A stretch of DNA of 64,000 nt. It comes from Atherix ibis (Eukaryota; Arthropoda; Insecta; Diptera; Athericidae). This document shows positions 10,980-21,480 of this stretch, in pieces. Each line of letters starts with the position of its first letter. The stretch's first letter is position 1. The DNA lies in NCBI GenBank assembly GCA_958298945.1, contig OY282607.1, positions 29,148,500 through 29,212,499 of the forward strand, read 5' to 3'. The notes beneath the pieces are model-generated. The model did not search any database. It had not been told where the DNA came from and saw only the letters and a program-made list of their open reading frames with translations. Position numbers and translations under genes: made by a program.

Positions 10980-11550
10980 AAGCTGGGCACTTACAAGGTT
11001 ACTTTACTGTAGCTCTAAGTAAAGTTCTCTTGAAACAGAACTGATAATATGGTGGTAGAGAGCCAAGGTGAGGAGTTTTTTGGCTGTAATCTTGTTACTG
11101 TGCTTTAATACCTAAATCACTGATACAGCATTAAGAGTGATGGTGACGAATACTAGGGTTCCGGGTACTTTCACTGCAGATAATAGCAGAGGTTTAGGTA
11201 GTACTTGCTGTTAGCAACGGGCGTACCTGTTATGTGTTTAGAGAAACAATGGTTTGATACCACTCACCATTAAATTTCTATGAAAGATGGTTTACTGATG
11301 TAATGGTAGAGTTGATATATGAGGTCACTCACCATAAAAGCGATTCGTTTGAATAAGAGAGAATCTGATAAAGTGTTCCTTGCATGAAGTTATCCAAACA
11401 ACAAGTCGAAATTGAGGGTTAGATTTAAGCGAGCTGAGTTGTCTGGATCTAGTCAGCTGGGCTGGCAAAATCCATAAAAGACAGGTCTGTTGATTGGGCG
11501 TATCTCAATTTCTATAGTCGTGGGCGACTCATAATTTTAAGTTTTATGGC
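10980..11550 (+). repeat. diverged LINE-2-like 3' tail
   Basis: The block from 11489, GTTGATTGGGCGTATCTCAA followed by a GTCG-GGGCGACTCAT stretch, lines up with the end of the LINE-2 3' regions at about 17010 and 41050 (GTTGATTGAGCGTAACTCAA). Upstream, TAGCTCTAAGTAAAGTTCTC and AGAGCCAAGGTGA line up with TAGCTCAATGAGCGGAGTAC and GGAGTCGAGGTGA of LINE-2. Identity is low, so this is an old or sister-family tail. No coding part remains. Confidence 0.45.
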
Positions 11551-11672
11551 AGGTGTGAGTAGATCAATAAGCTTGATCTAATTTCAAGCAATCAATAGAA
11601 TTGTTGACTTTGGCTTACTTTTTCAATACTTTATGATACCATATTTATAGATCAGTACTCTCGGTGTAACTG

Positions 11673-11702
11673 TTTAGCAAATTAAACAGTTAATTTGCTA
11701 AA
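11673..11702. repeat. perfect 13-bp inverted repeat
   Basis: TTTAGCAAATTAA and TTAATTTGCTAAA are perfect inverted copies separated by ACAG. No poly-T follows in the pattern of a terminator, and no function is inferred. Confidence 0.7.
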
Positions 11703-11995
11703 TGATTTCGCTTCTATTTAAACTTCAGATCTCAAAGTGTTAAATTAATTTTTATTCTTGCTGTACACCATGACTTAATCCTCCGTTCAGTTTCATTTTT
11801 TTATATTTTTAATTCCCTATATTGATTGTAATTTTATTCACATTTGTAAACTTGTCAAATGTTTCTTAAAATGTTTGCTTAATATTGCACTTAAAATTCT
11901 AACTGCGCTACTGAAGTTTCAAAACCGAAATTGTCGATTTTTCAAAATTTGCAGCTTTATTGTGGAAAAACGATCTTACGACTCATATATTCACT

Positions 11996-12790
11996 TCAGA
12001 TCTTTTTAGTCTCTTCGTAAGATCTGAGGTGCTGCACAGCCAGGTCACGTGTCATCGATCGGAAAAGGTAGTAGTGGGAAGGAGCGATATCTACAAAATA
12101 CGGCAGGTGGATTCGGATATCCCATTTCAGTATTTCCAGGTAGATTTTAACCACCTTAGCAACATGTGGTCGTGCGTTGTCGTGCTGCAAAATCTCTTTG
12201 TCGTGCCTTTGCTCGTATTGTGGCCTTTTTTCCTTTAATGCTCGGCTCAAACGCATCAGTTGAGTTCGATAGCGAGCTTCTGCGATGATATCATCTGGTT
12301 GCAAAAGCTCATAATATACCATACTGAGCTGGTCCCACCAAATACATAGCATAAACTTCGAGTCATGGATGTTTGGCTTGGTCGTCGATGTTGATCCCCT
12401 TGATTTTCTTTGAATTATCGGAATGGGTATACTTTTCATCGCCAGTCAAAATACAATATAGAAAACCCTTCCTTTTATGCCGTTTGAGCAGCTTGTTTGC
12501 CGTTGGAGCGGCTTCCTTGCTATAGGGTTATTCCCAAGACTTTCAATTAATGGCAAATGGGTTGTTGAGTCACGCTCAATGATTCTGCGAGTTTTAGTTG
12601 CGTTTCACATGGATCCTCATTCAGTTATACCCCCAATTCTGCGTTTTCAAAATTTTTTACTGATCCAAAACGCTTCTTATCTTCCACGTCGAAATTACCA
12701 CTTTTGTATCGGTGGAACCATTTGCAACACGTTCTGTCTATTGTTTCCTTGGCGAAAAATCTTTTTTACTTACAATAAATTTCAATATTG
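11996..12790 (-). pseudogene. mariner F1a transposase, 3' part
   Basis: The minus strand carries a readable frame with STTKPNIHDSKFMLCIWWDQ, LMRLSRALKEKRPQYEQRHD, then ILQHDNARPHVAKVVKIYLE (second catalytic Asp kept) and VDIAPSHYYLFRSM. In the last block the third catalytic Asp of the usual PSD is His, so the active site is broken. Upstream (12440-12760) the frame is shifted, but N-terminal pieces remain. The motifs fit a mauritiana-like mariner. Homology stops near 12790 against a fragment of another repeat. No terminal repeat was identified on the left. Confidence 0.85.
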
Positions 12791-13080
12791 TTGGATAATA
12801 ACTATTGAGGAACGCCTATAGTAAAACTTATTTTTGTATTGTAGACTAATTAATATACTTCTTTTGATAAAGTAAATTAACTATTATAAATTATGATTGT
12901 GTGTAAGTTTTTCTATTAACTACTGCTATCCATAAGTTTTGTGTACTTTCCAAAAATTATTAGTTACAGATCAAGAATGGCAAGTAATATAAATTGGTTT
13001 TAGGAGGGTTGTATGATTAAAACCTGTCTGTGACATGAAAAGAAAAGCTTTTTTATATTGAAATTCATTTTATTTTTCTA
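12790..13080. repeat. fragment carrying the left end of mariner G plus its flank
   Basis: From TATAGTAAAACTTATT to GAGGGTTGTATGATTAAAACC (13003 on) the sequence matches 18530-18710, where the same flank leads into mariner G1. About 75 bp of G are present after the GAGGGTTG end before the sequence jumps to F1b at 13081. The G end therefore moved together with its flank, as part of a larger repeat or duplication. Confidence 0.6.
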
Positions 13081-13475
13081 GTTATGCCCCCAATTCCGCA
13101 TCTTCTTAAAAAGCTTTTTACCGTACCGAGACACTCCTCGTCTTCCACATCGAAATCACCACTTTCATAGCGTTGAAACTATTTACAACAGGTTCTCTCA
13201 CTAAAGCATGCCTCACCATAAGTTTCTACAATCACTGGACGCGCGTTAGCAGCCGATTTTTTCGAATTGAAGGAAAAACGCAAAGTTCCCGCAAATTATA
13301 TTTATTAGGTTCAAATTTTGACATTTTCACGCACACAAAAATATATAATGCCGATTAGAAGTCGCAAATGTAATAATGAAGAGTTGGTGACAGATGCCTA
13401 AGGTTACGATTTGACATTTGTGATCCGAATATTATAGATCAGAATTTGCTGCTGGCGCCATCTATTAGCTTATGT
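13081..13475 (-). mobile_element. mariner F1b, 5' part
   Basis: The sequence starts with GTTATGCCCCCAATTCCGCA, which repeats F1a near 12627, and the following 130 bp are homologous to 12627-12760. F1a and F1b are therefore two overlapping copies, not one split copy. It continues to GCTGGCGCCATCTATT at 13453-13467, the same point where F2 carries TGGCGCCATCTATTGG (29697 on). That block probably lies near the transposon's 5' end. Confidence 0.7.
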
Positions 13476-14574
13476 ATTATGAGAGAAAAATGAATATTTT
13501 ATTATATTACAATATAATAATAATAAAAAACCTCATTTTCCTATTAATAGGACACTATGGATATACGCTATAGTGTAAGTGTATTTTCCCAATAATCGTG
13601 TATACAAAACCGTCTTGGTGCTAAAAACTTTCTTGCTGAAGAAAGGGATTAAATATGTGTAGTCTTGTGAAGTTTTGTCTACGAGTGTATATTTTCATAT
13701 AAGACATTTTCGTTTCGCATAAGTTTTACGTTGACATTGTCATCAAGCTGCCAACTGTCTACCAAATGAAAAGTTTAAAGCCGAGAGATTGTAGAAGGTA
13801 TGCTATTGTAGAATTTATTGTAAAACAATAAGATGGATTATGGTAGGGTATATTTAAAGTTAGACTCTTTGGTATATAGTTAGTATACAAGATATAATAG
13901 AAGTTCTCAACAGGTGTGAGAAGCTTTCATGCTCTTTCATTGTGCCTGACATTAAACTTAACGCTTAGCGGTTTCCAAAGAGATTATTAAGATTTGGTTT
14001 TGCATATATTAAGTTCAAATCGAAAATTTTATTTAATTTTACGAAAATTTTGACAAAATTTACAATCAGAAATGTTATATTCCTTATATTAACATAATAA
14101 ATTTAATTATAGAATATTTCTGAATATTATAATACTTGTCATAAATCCGAAATAAAATATTCAAATAATTTTGTCATATTGGTTTGGTTAATTTTCCATT
14201 ATTTGTGGAAATATTTATAAACTTTTAATGGGTTAAAAATTTTCATATTATATATAAAACTATTATAAATTTATAATATTTTATATTTTTTTGATATCTT
14301 TAATATAAAAATTCAGTTTTTACAAAATCTTATTTTGAAAAATCCACTTTAGTTAGTTTGTAATTTCGGTTTTTTTTTTTGATTAAGGGAAGACTATTGA
14401 AAATTATTTTGAATTAAGAAAATAATATTTTTTATAATATTGACTTGACTGTTAGTAGACTGAAAAAACCGATAAAAATTTCAAAAGGCGTTTTTATTGC
14501 TCACCGATCTGTATAATATGGTGCTGCCTGGGCCGAAACGACCATACAATGAAGATCATGGATCTGGAAGTTTT
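13476..14574. other. AT-rich non-coding stretch
   Basis: No recognisable gene or repeat was seen. The last 75 bases before the LINE are GC-richer, but show no family. Confidence 0.3.
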
Positions 14575-14586
14575 TGACCTCCATAG
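14575..14586. repeat. probable target-site duplication of LINE-2 (left)
   Basis: TGACCTCCATAG recurs at 17095-17106, exactly after the end of the LINE-2 3' region. The LINE reading frame begins immediately downstream of the left copy. Confidence 0.7.
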
Positions 14587-15314
14587 GGGGAGTTTGTGGA
14601 TTTTCGAAGTGCCTTCAATTGTCTGCGATGGGATTGAATTATTGAGCGGCTTGAGGAGGTTTCATGTGAAGAAACTTCTCTTTGGCGAATTTAGTTCTAT
14701 GAAAGGTATGCGGTAGTGTGCGGGAACAATAGGAGGGTTGTTCGCCAAATGGTGCGTGGTTGCCTACAGGGATCTGTGGCCGGCCCCGCCATCTGGAATA
14801 TGATGATGAACAGTCTCTTGGTGCAGTTGGAGGAGACCGGTTGCGGTGTGATCGCATATGCGGATGATCTTCTACTTTTGATTGAGGGGGGAGTAGGTCT
14901 GCAGTAGAGATAGCGGAAAACCTCTATATGCAGGCGGTGTCTGAATGGGGGAATATAATGGGAGTGAATCTTTAAGAAAGGAAAACTGTGTGCATGTTGT
15001 TGAAGGGTTTTTTCCCAATATTCGTTTAGAGGCGGTCGGGGTCCGATATGCACGGGAAGTACGAGAGAGGCTGAACTTTCGGCCTCACTTGCCACATCTA
15101 AGGGGGCGCGTGGCCGGGTTGGTTGGCATGCTGGTGCGAATTTATCGCAAATAATGGCGACTTCGATCCGGAGTGGTGAAAGTCCTGTACAAGGGTATAT
15201 TTGTTCCGTGTGCAATGTATGCGTCGTGTGTAAGGGCCGACATTATGTGTAACCAGTATGCAAGGGTGGACATAAATTCAATTCAGCGTCTGGCTTTGTA
15301 TGCATGTTTGAATG

Positions 15315-16149
15315 TACGAGGTCTGTTCAAAATTCGGGCTACGTATATTTGATGTCCTATTTTTTTGTGGCGTTATGTTGGTACTCATATCTCTCACTTA
15401 TGCTGACAAGTTCGGCCATTTTTAATGTTCAGTTAATTTTTGACAGCTGCTTTGCTTGCACGTGTTTTGGCCCGTCTTCGAATTTTGCCCACTTTTGACC
15501 AAAAACAGCATCGCATTAACATTGCTAAGGAGCTATTAGACTCTGTCCGCTACAACCCAAATTTGGTCCAGAGGGTCATAACTGGTGACGAATCATGAAA
15601 CCAAAGCTCAAAAATTCCAATGAAAGCTGCCGCACGAGCCAAGACCAAAAATATTGCCAAGTTCGGTCGAATGTGAAGGTTTTGCTTTATTTTCTTCGAT
15701 TGCAGGGGCGTGGTCCAACATGAGTTCTTACGACCTGCAAGATATGCACAAGTTGCGCGGGGCAATCCGCCAGAAACGCCCCGATTTGTGGAAGAATAAA
15801 AATTGGTTTTGCCATTTTTGGCCAAACATAACACTCTAATAATGCCGTAGCCACCGTATTCCCCATATCTGTCCCCGTGTGACTTTTTCTTGTTCTCGAA
15901 ACTGAAGAGCCCCATAAAAGGACGACGCTACGCTATGATTGAGGAGATAAAGATGGCATCGAAGGAGGATCTGAACAAGATCACAAAAAATGATTTTTCG
16001 AAGTGCTTCGAGGATTGGAGAAAACGTTGGCACAAGTGTATAATATCTGGTGGGGATTACTTTGAAGGGGACAAAATAGATATTCATGAATAAATAAATA
16101 ATTTAAAAAAAAACGCAAAATTCGCCATACTTTTAGAACAGACCTCATA
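15315..16149 (+). mobile_element. mariner B1, nested in LINE-2
   Basis: The left end TACGAGGTCTGTTCAAAA at 15315 and the right end AGAACAGACCTCATA at 16149 are inverted copies, with TA at 15315-16 and 16148-49. The length is 835 bp. Removing it with one TA restores the LINE frame, which shows that B1 is younger than the LINE copy. Confidence 0.95.
15440..16093 (+). pseudogene. mariner B1 transposase, internally deleted
   Basis: Readable parts are RVITGDES (first catalytic Asp), KFGRM, FFDCRGVVQHEFL, KRPDLWKNKNWF, then PPYSPYLSPCDFFLF (third Asp kept in PCD), SPIKGRRYAMIEEIKMASKE and KWFED-like CFEDWRKRWHKCIISGGDYF to a natural end KIDIHE. A 42-bp gap next to KNKNWFCH removes the HDNAPAH block with the second catalytic Asp. 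The same gap is in B3, but not in B2 or B4. The GVVHHEFLPQGRTVNKEYY-type wording marks a widespread insect mariner group. This copy could at best be mobilised by enzyme made elsewhere. Confidence 0.9.
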
Positions 16150-16639
16150 TGTAGAACCGTGCCAATCGATGCGATGCAGGTTGTCATGGGAGAAATTCTA
16201 TGGGACCTGGAGTTGCTGCGTGGGAGCATCCACTACCGCCTACGGCTGGTCATCCCGCTTCTTGTTCTACGAATGAAGAGGTTCGGGATTTTAGTCCACG
16301 CCAGCGGTGTGTACTGGTCCTGAATAGAATGTATGATATTTGGCAACGTTGATGGGATGAGAGTGTGAATGCAAATGGACGCACATGTTTATTTCGGATG
16401 GGTGCTTTCCATCTGCGTATGGATTTGAATTTGGTCTGTACTTTGGGTATTTACGCACGGGACATGGCAGTATGAAAGGGTTCCAGTACAGGCGTGGTCT
16501 GGCTGAGGAGGCTAGATGCCCTTGTGGAGCGGCGGGGGAGAGTGCCAAGCCCCTTCTTATTGAGTGTGGCCTGTATGGGGATTTGCGTGACATAGGTGCA
16601 TGTGGAGTCGTGGTAAGTAGGAGAGAATAGTATGAATGC

Positions 16640-17094
16640 CTGAATAGATTTGCACTTTTTGAGAGGAGAGCTGCCTTAGTGGTGCCTAGGGATTTATAAT
16701 ATTTCTCACCGTAGCTCAATGAGCGGAGTACAAACGGAAGTACTCTCAAAACCAAACTTGGTACTACGGGAGTCGAGGTGACAGCGCACATTGGTCAGGC
16801 GATTAGGCAGCAACGTATTGGCTGTGGTTGATACCCATATCACGGGTACGGTGTACGGATCGCCGGTGGGAGATACTGGTAATTATCTCGTGCGCTGTCA
16901 CTGCTTATGACAGTAGAGGTTTAAATTGTCCTCGCCAATAACAGTTGTAGTAATCAGCTTGTAACTGGTTACTGTCTGTAAACTGCCAGTAATGGAAGAG
17001 CGTTGAATGAGCGTAACTCAATCCCTATGGTCGTATGCGACTCATGGTTTTATGTTTAAAGACAAATAAATCACGTTAAATAATATATTATAAC
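16640..17094 (+). other. LINE-2 3' untranslated region
   Basis: It starts after the stop at 16628-16630. From GAGCTGCCTTAGTGGTGCCT (16667) on it is colinear with 40707-41147. A short hairpin, CTGTCA-7 nt-TGACAG at about 16900, is kept in both copies with one change. In R1-type LINEs the 3' region is bound by the encoded reverse transcriptase; a role for this hairpin is only inference. Confidence 0.75.
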
Positions 17095-17106
17095 TGACCT
17101 CCATAG
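17095..17106. repeat. probable target-site duplication of LINE-2 (right)
   Basis: Exact partner of 14575-14586 (TGACCTCCATAG). Confidence 0.7.
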
Positions 17107-18480
17107 AAAAAAATGATCCTGTAGATAGACGGGTGGGTGCTTGCCGTAGATATTTTTTAACACCGTTCCTAATCACAGCTTCTAATCTTGATGCGGAAGG
17201 GAAGTTTGGGAAAAAAGACCATTAGTGAATGGATCACTCGACTCGCCTTAATTCTTCTATTGACATTCTGACTTATATTGGGCTATTATTGATAAGTTAA
17301 TCTTACACTGTCGATTTGCCTATTCTCACATCTGCTCCTAATCACTACAGTAACTACACTAAAAAAAAGAGCATTGATTTTGTAAACAATTAACAACACT
17401 TTTAATTACTCGTAAATTTCTGTTTAAATTAATACATAATTTTTTATTAAAAATGCCTAATTTAAATTTTCGATTTGATCTCATACAGGATTATTTAAAA
17501 TACATTTTTGACATTGCAATCAATCATAATTGTTCGTAGCAATGCGTTCAGATAAATTAGCTACTATTACTAATATTAAAATTTTATACTGTTCCTTATA
17601 ACTAAGTTATTGTAGATAAAAAATAATTTGTTTTTTTGTTTAAAAAAAAATCAATATTAAATAAATGAAATTTTTTCTACCATATGATTGATGAGAGACT
17701 ATATATTGTAGAATTTTGTCTCATATTATATTTTCAAGTTTGAACAGTCACTGATCAAAATGGAATAATTCATGAACGATGATTAGTAGACCAAACTTAT
17801 AAAATATTGATAACTTCAACAGGTTATAAAGTTATTCGACTTCAATTAATCATTTATTCACGAAGATAAGTTAGTCTCAGTTTTATTTATTTATAATTTA
17901 TTTATTCATTTTTTATTGTATGTGACAAATGATGTCGAAAGTGAAAAACTTCTTCGACAAAAATGGACAAAACTTTACAGCCCAACCAAGTAAAATGGAT
18001 TATTTTTTGGCCATCAAAACTTTTTCATGAATAATATAGACAGTTTTGTGCCGTAGCAATAGCTTTCCACCCACAACAAGTTACAAATTTCCTTTTAGAT
18101 TATAAAATAATAACTTTTATTCCATACTACAACAAGTAAATTTTTTTCTGCTCTAATAATGTAAATTATAAATATTTTGGGAACTTTCTTTCTGGACAAA
18201 GTTGAAAAGTTTTTTTTAAGAATAGGGCGGATGATTTCAGTATTTTTCACTTAAAAGAATTAAAATTTATAATTTTTTTACTTCTAAGAAAATAATAAAA
18301 TGGCTGCTTGATCATTAATTATAAAAACTCAGCATAATTTTATTCTAATAGATTTAGTTCAGAAATGAATAATTTCATTTGTGGTGAAAAAATCTATTTT
18401 TTCTTTGGAGAAAAATCTTTTTCACTCACAGTTCGATATTATTTTTGATACAAATGATTTTCTATAAATACTCTATATTA
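17107..18480. other. AT-rich non-coding stretch
   Basis: No gene, RNA or repeat was recognised. From about 18400 the sequence is shared with the fragment at 12740-13080. Confidence 0.3.
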
Positions 18481-18676
18481 AAAACTCATAGTTTTTTCAC
18501 GAATAGATTTTTTGTTCGATGTTGGATAAGAACTATTAGGGAAGGCCTATAGTAAAACTAATTATTGTATTGTAGAATAATTAAGATACTTCTTTTGATA
18601 AAATAAATTAACTTTTATAAATTCTGATTGTGTGTTAATATTTCTATAGACTACTGCTATGTATAAGTATTGATTT

Positions 18677-19880
18677 TATGAGGGTTGTATGATTAATACC
18701 TGTCCTTGACAAGAAATGAAAAGAATTTTTATGTTGAAGTTCATTTTATTTTCCAAAAAGATAGTTTAAATTATTTAGTATAATATTTTGCTACCTTTTG
18801 TATCCCTTCTAAAGACTATGATCACCCTAGCCCTTCAAAATAGCCTTTTGGTTCAGCAATAACCTCAATATTTGAAGCAAATCTTTATCTACCGAGTTAT
18901 TTTTTCATAACGAAATAATCGTTGGAGTTATGACCTTAACTCATGGAATTTTGGCATGGCAATGACACAATTATGCACGCGTGCATTGTCTTGATAAAAG
19001 ATAATGTCTTCTTCGCCAAATGCAAATGTTTTTCTTTCACAGAATTGTTGAAACAATCTAATACGTTGGCATAATACTTGCCATTAATCGTATTGTCCTT
19101 TTCAAGATAATCGGCATGGATTATGCGGCAAAAATTCAAAAAACACTATTTTTTGGCTGGTAAAGTCACCTTGGCCTTCTTTAACGCGGGTTTGCCAAAG
19201 AAAACCCACTATTTGGAATGATCTTTGAGCTCTGGTATGCTGTAATGACTCCATGTTTCGTCAACAATTATGAGTTGACATCAAAAATCTTTTGGATTGC
19301 TCTTTAACATCGTCATACATTCTGAAGTTGACAGACAAATATGGGTGTTTATGGTCAATTATGAGCAATCGTGGCACCCATTTTGCGGAAAATTAATTTA
19401 TTCAAAAGTTGTATATCCATTCAATAAAGATGTCTCAATAATCTTACGCATTTTTACTCTCCATTATTTTATCACTATTACGTATATTTTATTAATTGTT
19501 TCGTGGACTTTCTTCTTCAAAAATGCTTGTACGGCCGCGTATAAATTTGATTGTCAATAACGAAGGTACATGCTTGTACGCCCCAGCAATTTATTGTCAA
19601 TAGCGAAGGTACAAGATCTTCTCTGAATTCTGATTTTATATTATTTTTAAAAACAAATATTTTATCACAGCTCGATATTAGATTTTTTCCATTGTTATTA
19701 TATAAAATCACAAATTGTCGTTGACCTTAAATGGCTGTCATTCACAAACCAAAAAACGCAGCTACTTAAAAATTTAGCAGAATTCTTGTACAAGGTAACA
19801 TATATGAAAAATGAAGTTTTTTTCATAGCAGCAGTACCATATGTTGCCGAGGGTTAGGTATTAATCATATAACCGTGCTA
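18677..19880 (-). mobile_element. mariner G1
   Basis: The left end TGAGGGTTGTATGATTAATA follows TA at 18677-78. The right end reads GGTATTAATCATATAACC and is followed by TA at 19879-80. The ends are inverted copies and the length is 1,204 bp, the usual size for mariner. Confidence 0.8.
18760..19420 (-). pseudogene. mariner G1 transposase
   Basis: Minus-strand blocks in order: KWVPRLLIIDHKHPYLSVNF, QLIIVDETWSHYSIPELKDH (first catalytic Asp in VDETW), the SFQIVGFLWQTRVKEGQGDF stretch, then INGKYYANVLDCFNNSVKEK and LHLAKK. FYQDNARVHN (second Asp) lies in a shifted frame, and a weak SNDYF block (third Asp) follows near 18890. All three catalytic positions can still be traced, but they lie in different frames and stops intervene. 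The wording resembles mariners with the DxKH-R-VDETWIHYY pattern, a group distinct from A, B, E and F here. Confidence 0.75.
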
Positions 19881-19928
19881 TTAATGTTTTCGGTTAAAAA
19901 TTTCCCATACAAAGTAACAAACAAACTG

Positions 19929-20004
19929 AATATACTTATTAGTAAAAAATTCTTTATTATAAATTATCTTTTATAATAAGAAGTATTTTACTAATAAGTA
20001 TATT
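19929..20004. repeat. imperfect palindrome, about 34-bp arms
   Basis: AATATACTTATTAGTAAAA and TTTTACTAATAAGTATATT are perfect inverted copies forming the outer arms. The inner arms (TTCTTTATTATAA with TTATAATAAGAAG) match less well. The loop is about 8 bp. It may be a very short MITE-like hairpin or footprint; no TA or longer target duplication is certain. Confidence 0.75.
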
Positions 20005-20309
20005 TACGAAATGATAAAATGAAGATAAATCTTTTCTGCTTAAAAGAGCTTCCGATTCAGTAAAAGGAAAACTATTGTATTGTAGTAAAAAAGGGGTAAA
20101 GACCTTCTTAAGAAAATCTGTTTAAGATATGAAAAAGCAAGCTGATATGTACAATCAAAAAATTACATAATCAATACCTGTTAAAATTTGAATACGCTCT
20201 CGTCAACCATAAAACTTATTGCCAGACAGTAACCTCTTCAGAAACCTTACTTTGGAGAAACAATTCAAACAGAAAATTTGTCATACAAAAAATAGAAAAT
20301 CAGACTATT

Positions 20310-20480
20310 ACTCATGTAAGTCCCTTCACAGTAGTTCTTTTGGTTAACTAAATATCGACGAAGGCATTGTTTTACATGGTTAACACTTTCTGCAGCAGTG
20401 CTGGAAGGCTTCAACTGGAATCGTCTTTAGCTCCTTGGCTATCAAAATTACCAGTGGTTCGAATTCCACTGACGATGGCC
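20310..20480 (-). pseudogene. C-terminal scrap of a mariner transposase
   Basis: The minus strand reads AKELKTIPVEAFQHCCRKC, followed after a stop and frame change by KQCLRRYLVNQKNYCEG. This resembles the C-terminal pattern KELK-IP-EAFQ-CF--W--RW-KCI---G-YFEG of many mariners. No other part was found next to it. Confidence 0.45.
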
Positions 20481-21359
20481 CTATGGTATTTCTAAAAAAT
20501 CCAGTTTTCCTTTCAATTTTCTACTTAATTTTCTTATCCCGATATCCTTCGAGTATACATTTCACTACTAATGTAACTTGAAACGATAAAAACCTTTTTT
20601 TGTCAAAAATACAAGAACTGCATCTGGTCGACATGTGGTTTGAAAAAAAACGGTACTAAATGCCCCATAGCACGAGAAACAATGTACAAATTGACAGATG
20701 AGTTCGAGGAGCAATTTATCTCACGTTTGAGTTGGCCGACAAAGATCGTGCGATTTGACGCCTCTAGAATATTTTTTTTAGGTCCACGGGAAGTCACTAA
20801 TCTATGCCAATAAACCAGCGTCATTTGCACCCTTGGAGGACAACTAAAAAGTGGATCACTGAAAACGTAGTTGTGGCCACAATTGACATAAAATAATTTT
20901 TAAAAAGTTATCGATTTAAATAAAAATTTCTTAGACTTTTGCAATTTTTCTGTATTTTTTTAAAAACCAAGTACTTAAAAAATCACCCATTATAATAAAG
21001 GAAATAAATTTTAATTTGGATTTTGATTAAATTTCTATAAAAAATAATTAACAAATGAAAAGCAAATACGAAATACAAACGATTTTTATACGTTGTATAT
21101 TTACCCTTTCATTTTTAGGCTTTCCAAAATAGCACCATAATCTGATAAGAGAAATTCGAGAGTAGCATACTATCCCGTCTATAATATAGATTTCACAGTA
21201 GAAGGATTCTGGACACTTTTTTTTTGTTGATAAAATAACCTTAAAATTATCTACCCAAGAAAGTGATACTAATATTAGGAAATATAACACACAAAAAAAT
21301 GAAAAAAGAAGAAAAAAATAATAGAAATGGAAAAAATTACATTCTATTTTTCTTTGCAG

Positions 21360-21480
21360 ATTTTCTTCAATTAATGGAGTGCTGACTTGGAAATATGTGC
21401 TTATGAACAGAAGAACACCTCAAGTGGATGTCGGTCCATTAGGCATCTATCCATTCGCCTTCACCGAGGTGGAAGAATAA
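21360..21480 (+). CDS. candidate terminal coding exon of an unrecognised host gene
   Basis: A strong 3' splice site (ATTCTATTTTTCTTTGCAG) ends at 21359. One base completes a split codon, then 39 codons run to a TAA at 21478-21480. The peptide starts FSSINGVLTWKYVLMNRRTP, contains QVDVGPLGIYPFAF and ends TEVEE. This is well-mixed, non-repetitive sequence in a GC-richer patch and matches no transposase motif. Following bases are AT-rich with an AATAAA overlapping the stop (21476-21481); no clear cleavage site can be set. Upstream exons would lie on the plus strand to the left and must end in phase 2; none was identified with certainty. The family is unknown. Confidence 0.45.

Larger units (their letters stand above)
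14588..16630 (+). pseudogene. LINE-2 reverse transcriptase and C-terminal region (split by mariner B1)
   Basis: Order: EFVDFRSAFNCLRW (palm entry, first catalytic Asp), a stop and a frame change, then VRGCLQGSVAGPAIWNMMMN and GVIAYADDLLLLI with the YADD catalytic box. After further frame changes come VRYAREVRERLNFRPHL and SIQRLALYACLNV at 15314, where the mariner enters. Across the insertion (16150 on) the frame resumes as CRTVPIDAMQVVMGEILWDL. The end carries TGHGSMKGFQYRRGLAEEAR and CPCGAAG-IEC, a zinc knuckle whose His is replaced. The GCLQGS-AGPAIWN wording is typical of TRAS/Waldo-like members of the R1 clade. Dead: truncated, with several stops and frameshifts. Confidence 0.9.
14587..17094 (+). 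mobile_element. LINE-2: 5'-truncated R1-clade LINE, interrupted by mariner B1
   Basis: It is bounded by a 12-bp direct repeat. It holds a truncated reverse transcriptase, the nested mariner at 15315-16149, the C-terminal region, and a 3' region ending in GTTAAATAATATATTATA that is shared with the fragment at 40707-41147. No poly-A tail is present; the tail is TA-rich. Confidence 0.85.

Noticed and set aside
14697..15215. 172-codon minus-strand frame
   Set aside because: Antisense shadow of the LINE-2 reverse transcriptase (YADD region on the plus strand).
16291..16791. 166-codon minus-strand frame
   Set aside because: Antisense shadow of the LINE-2 C-terminal region and 3' untranslated region.
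20440..20475. tRNA-like T-arm (AGTGGTTCGAATTCCACT)
   Set aside because: The loop would be 8 rather than 7 bases, no anticodon arm or acceptor stem pairs around it, and the sequence reads as part of a mariner C-terminal fragment.
21118..21150. Strong acceptor TTTACCCTTTCATTTTTAG at 21118
   Set aside because: All three frames downstream close within nine codons, so no coding exon follows.
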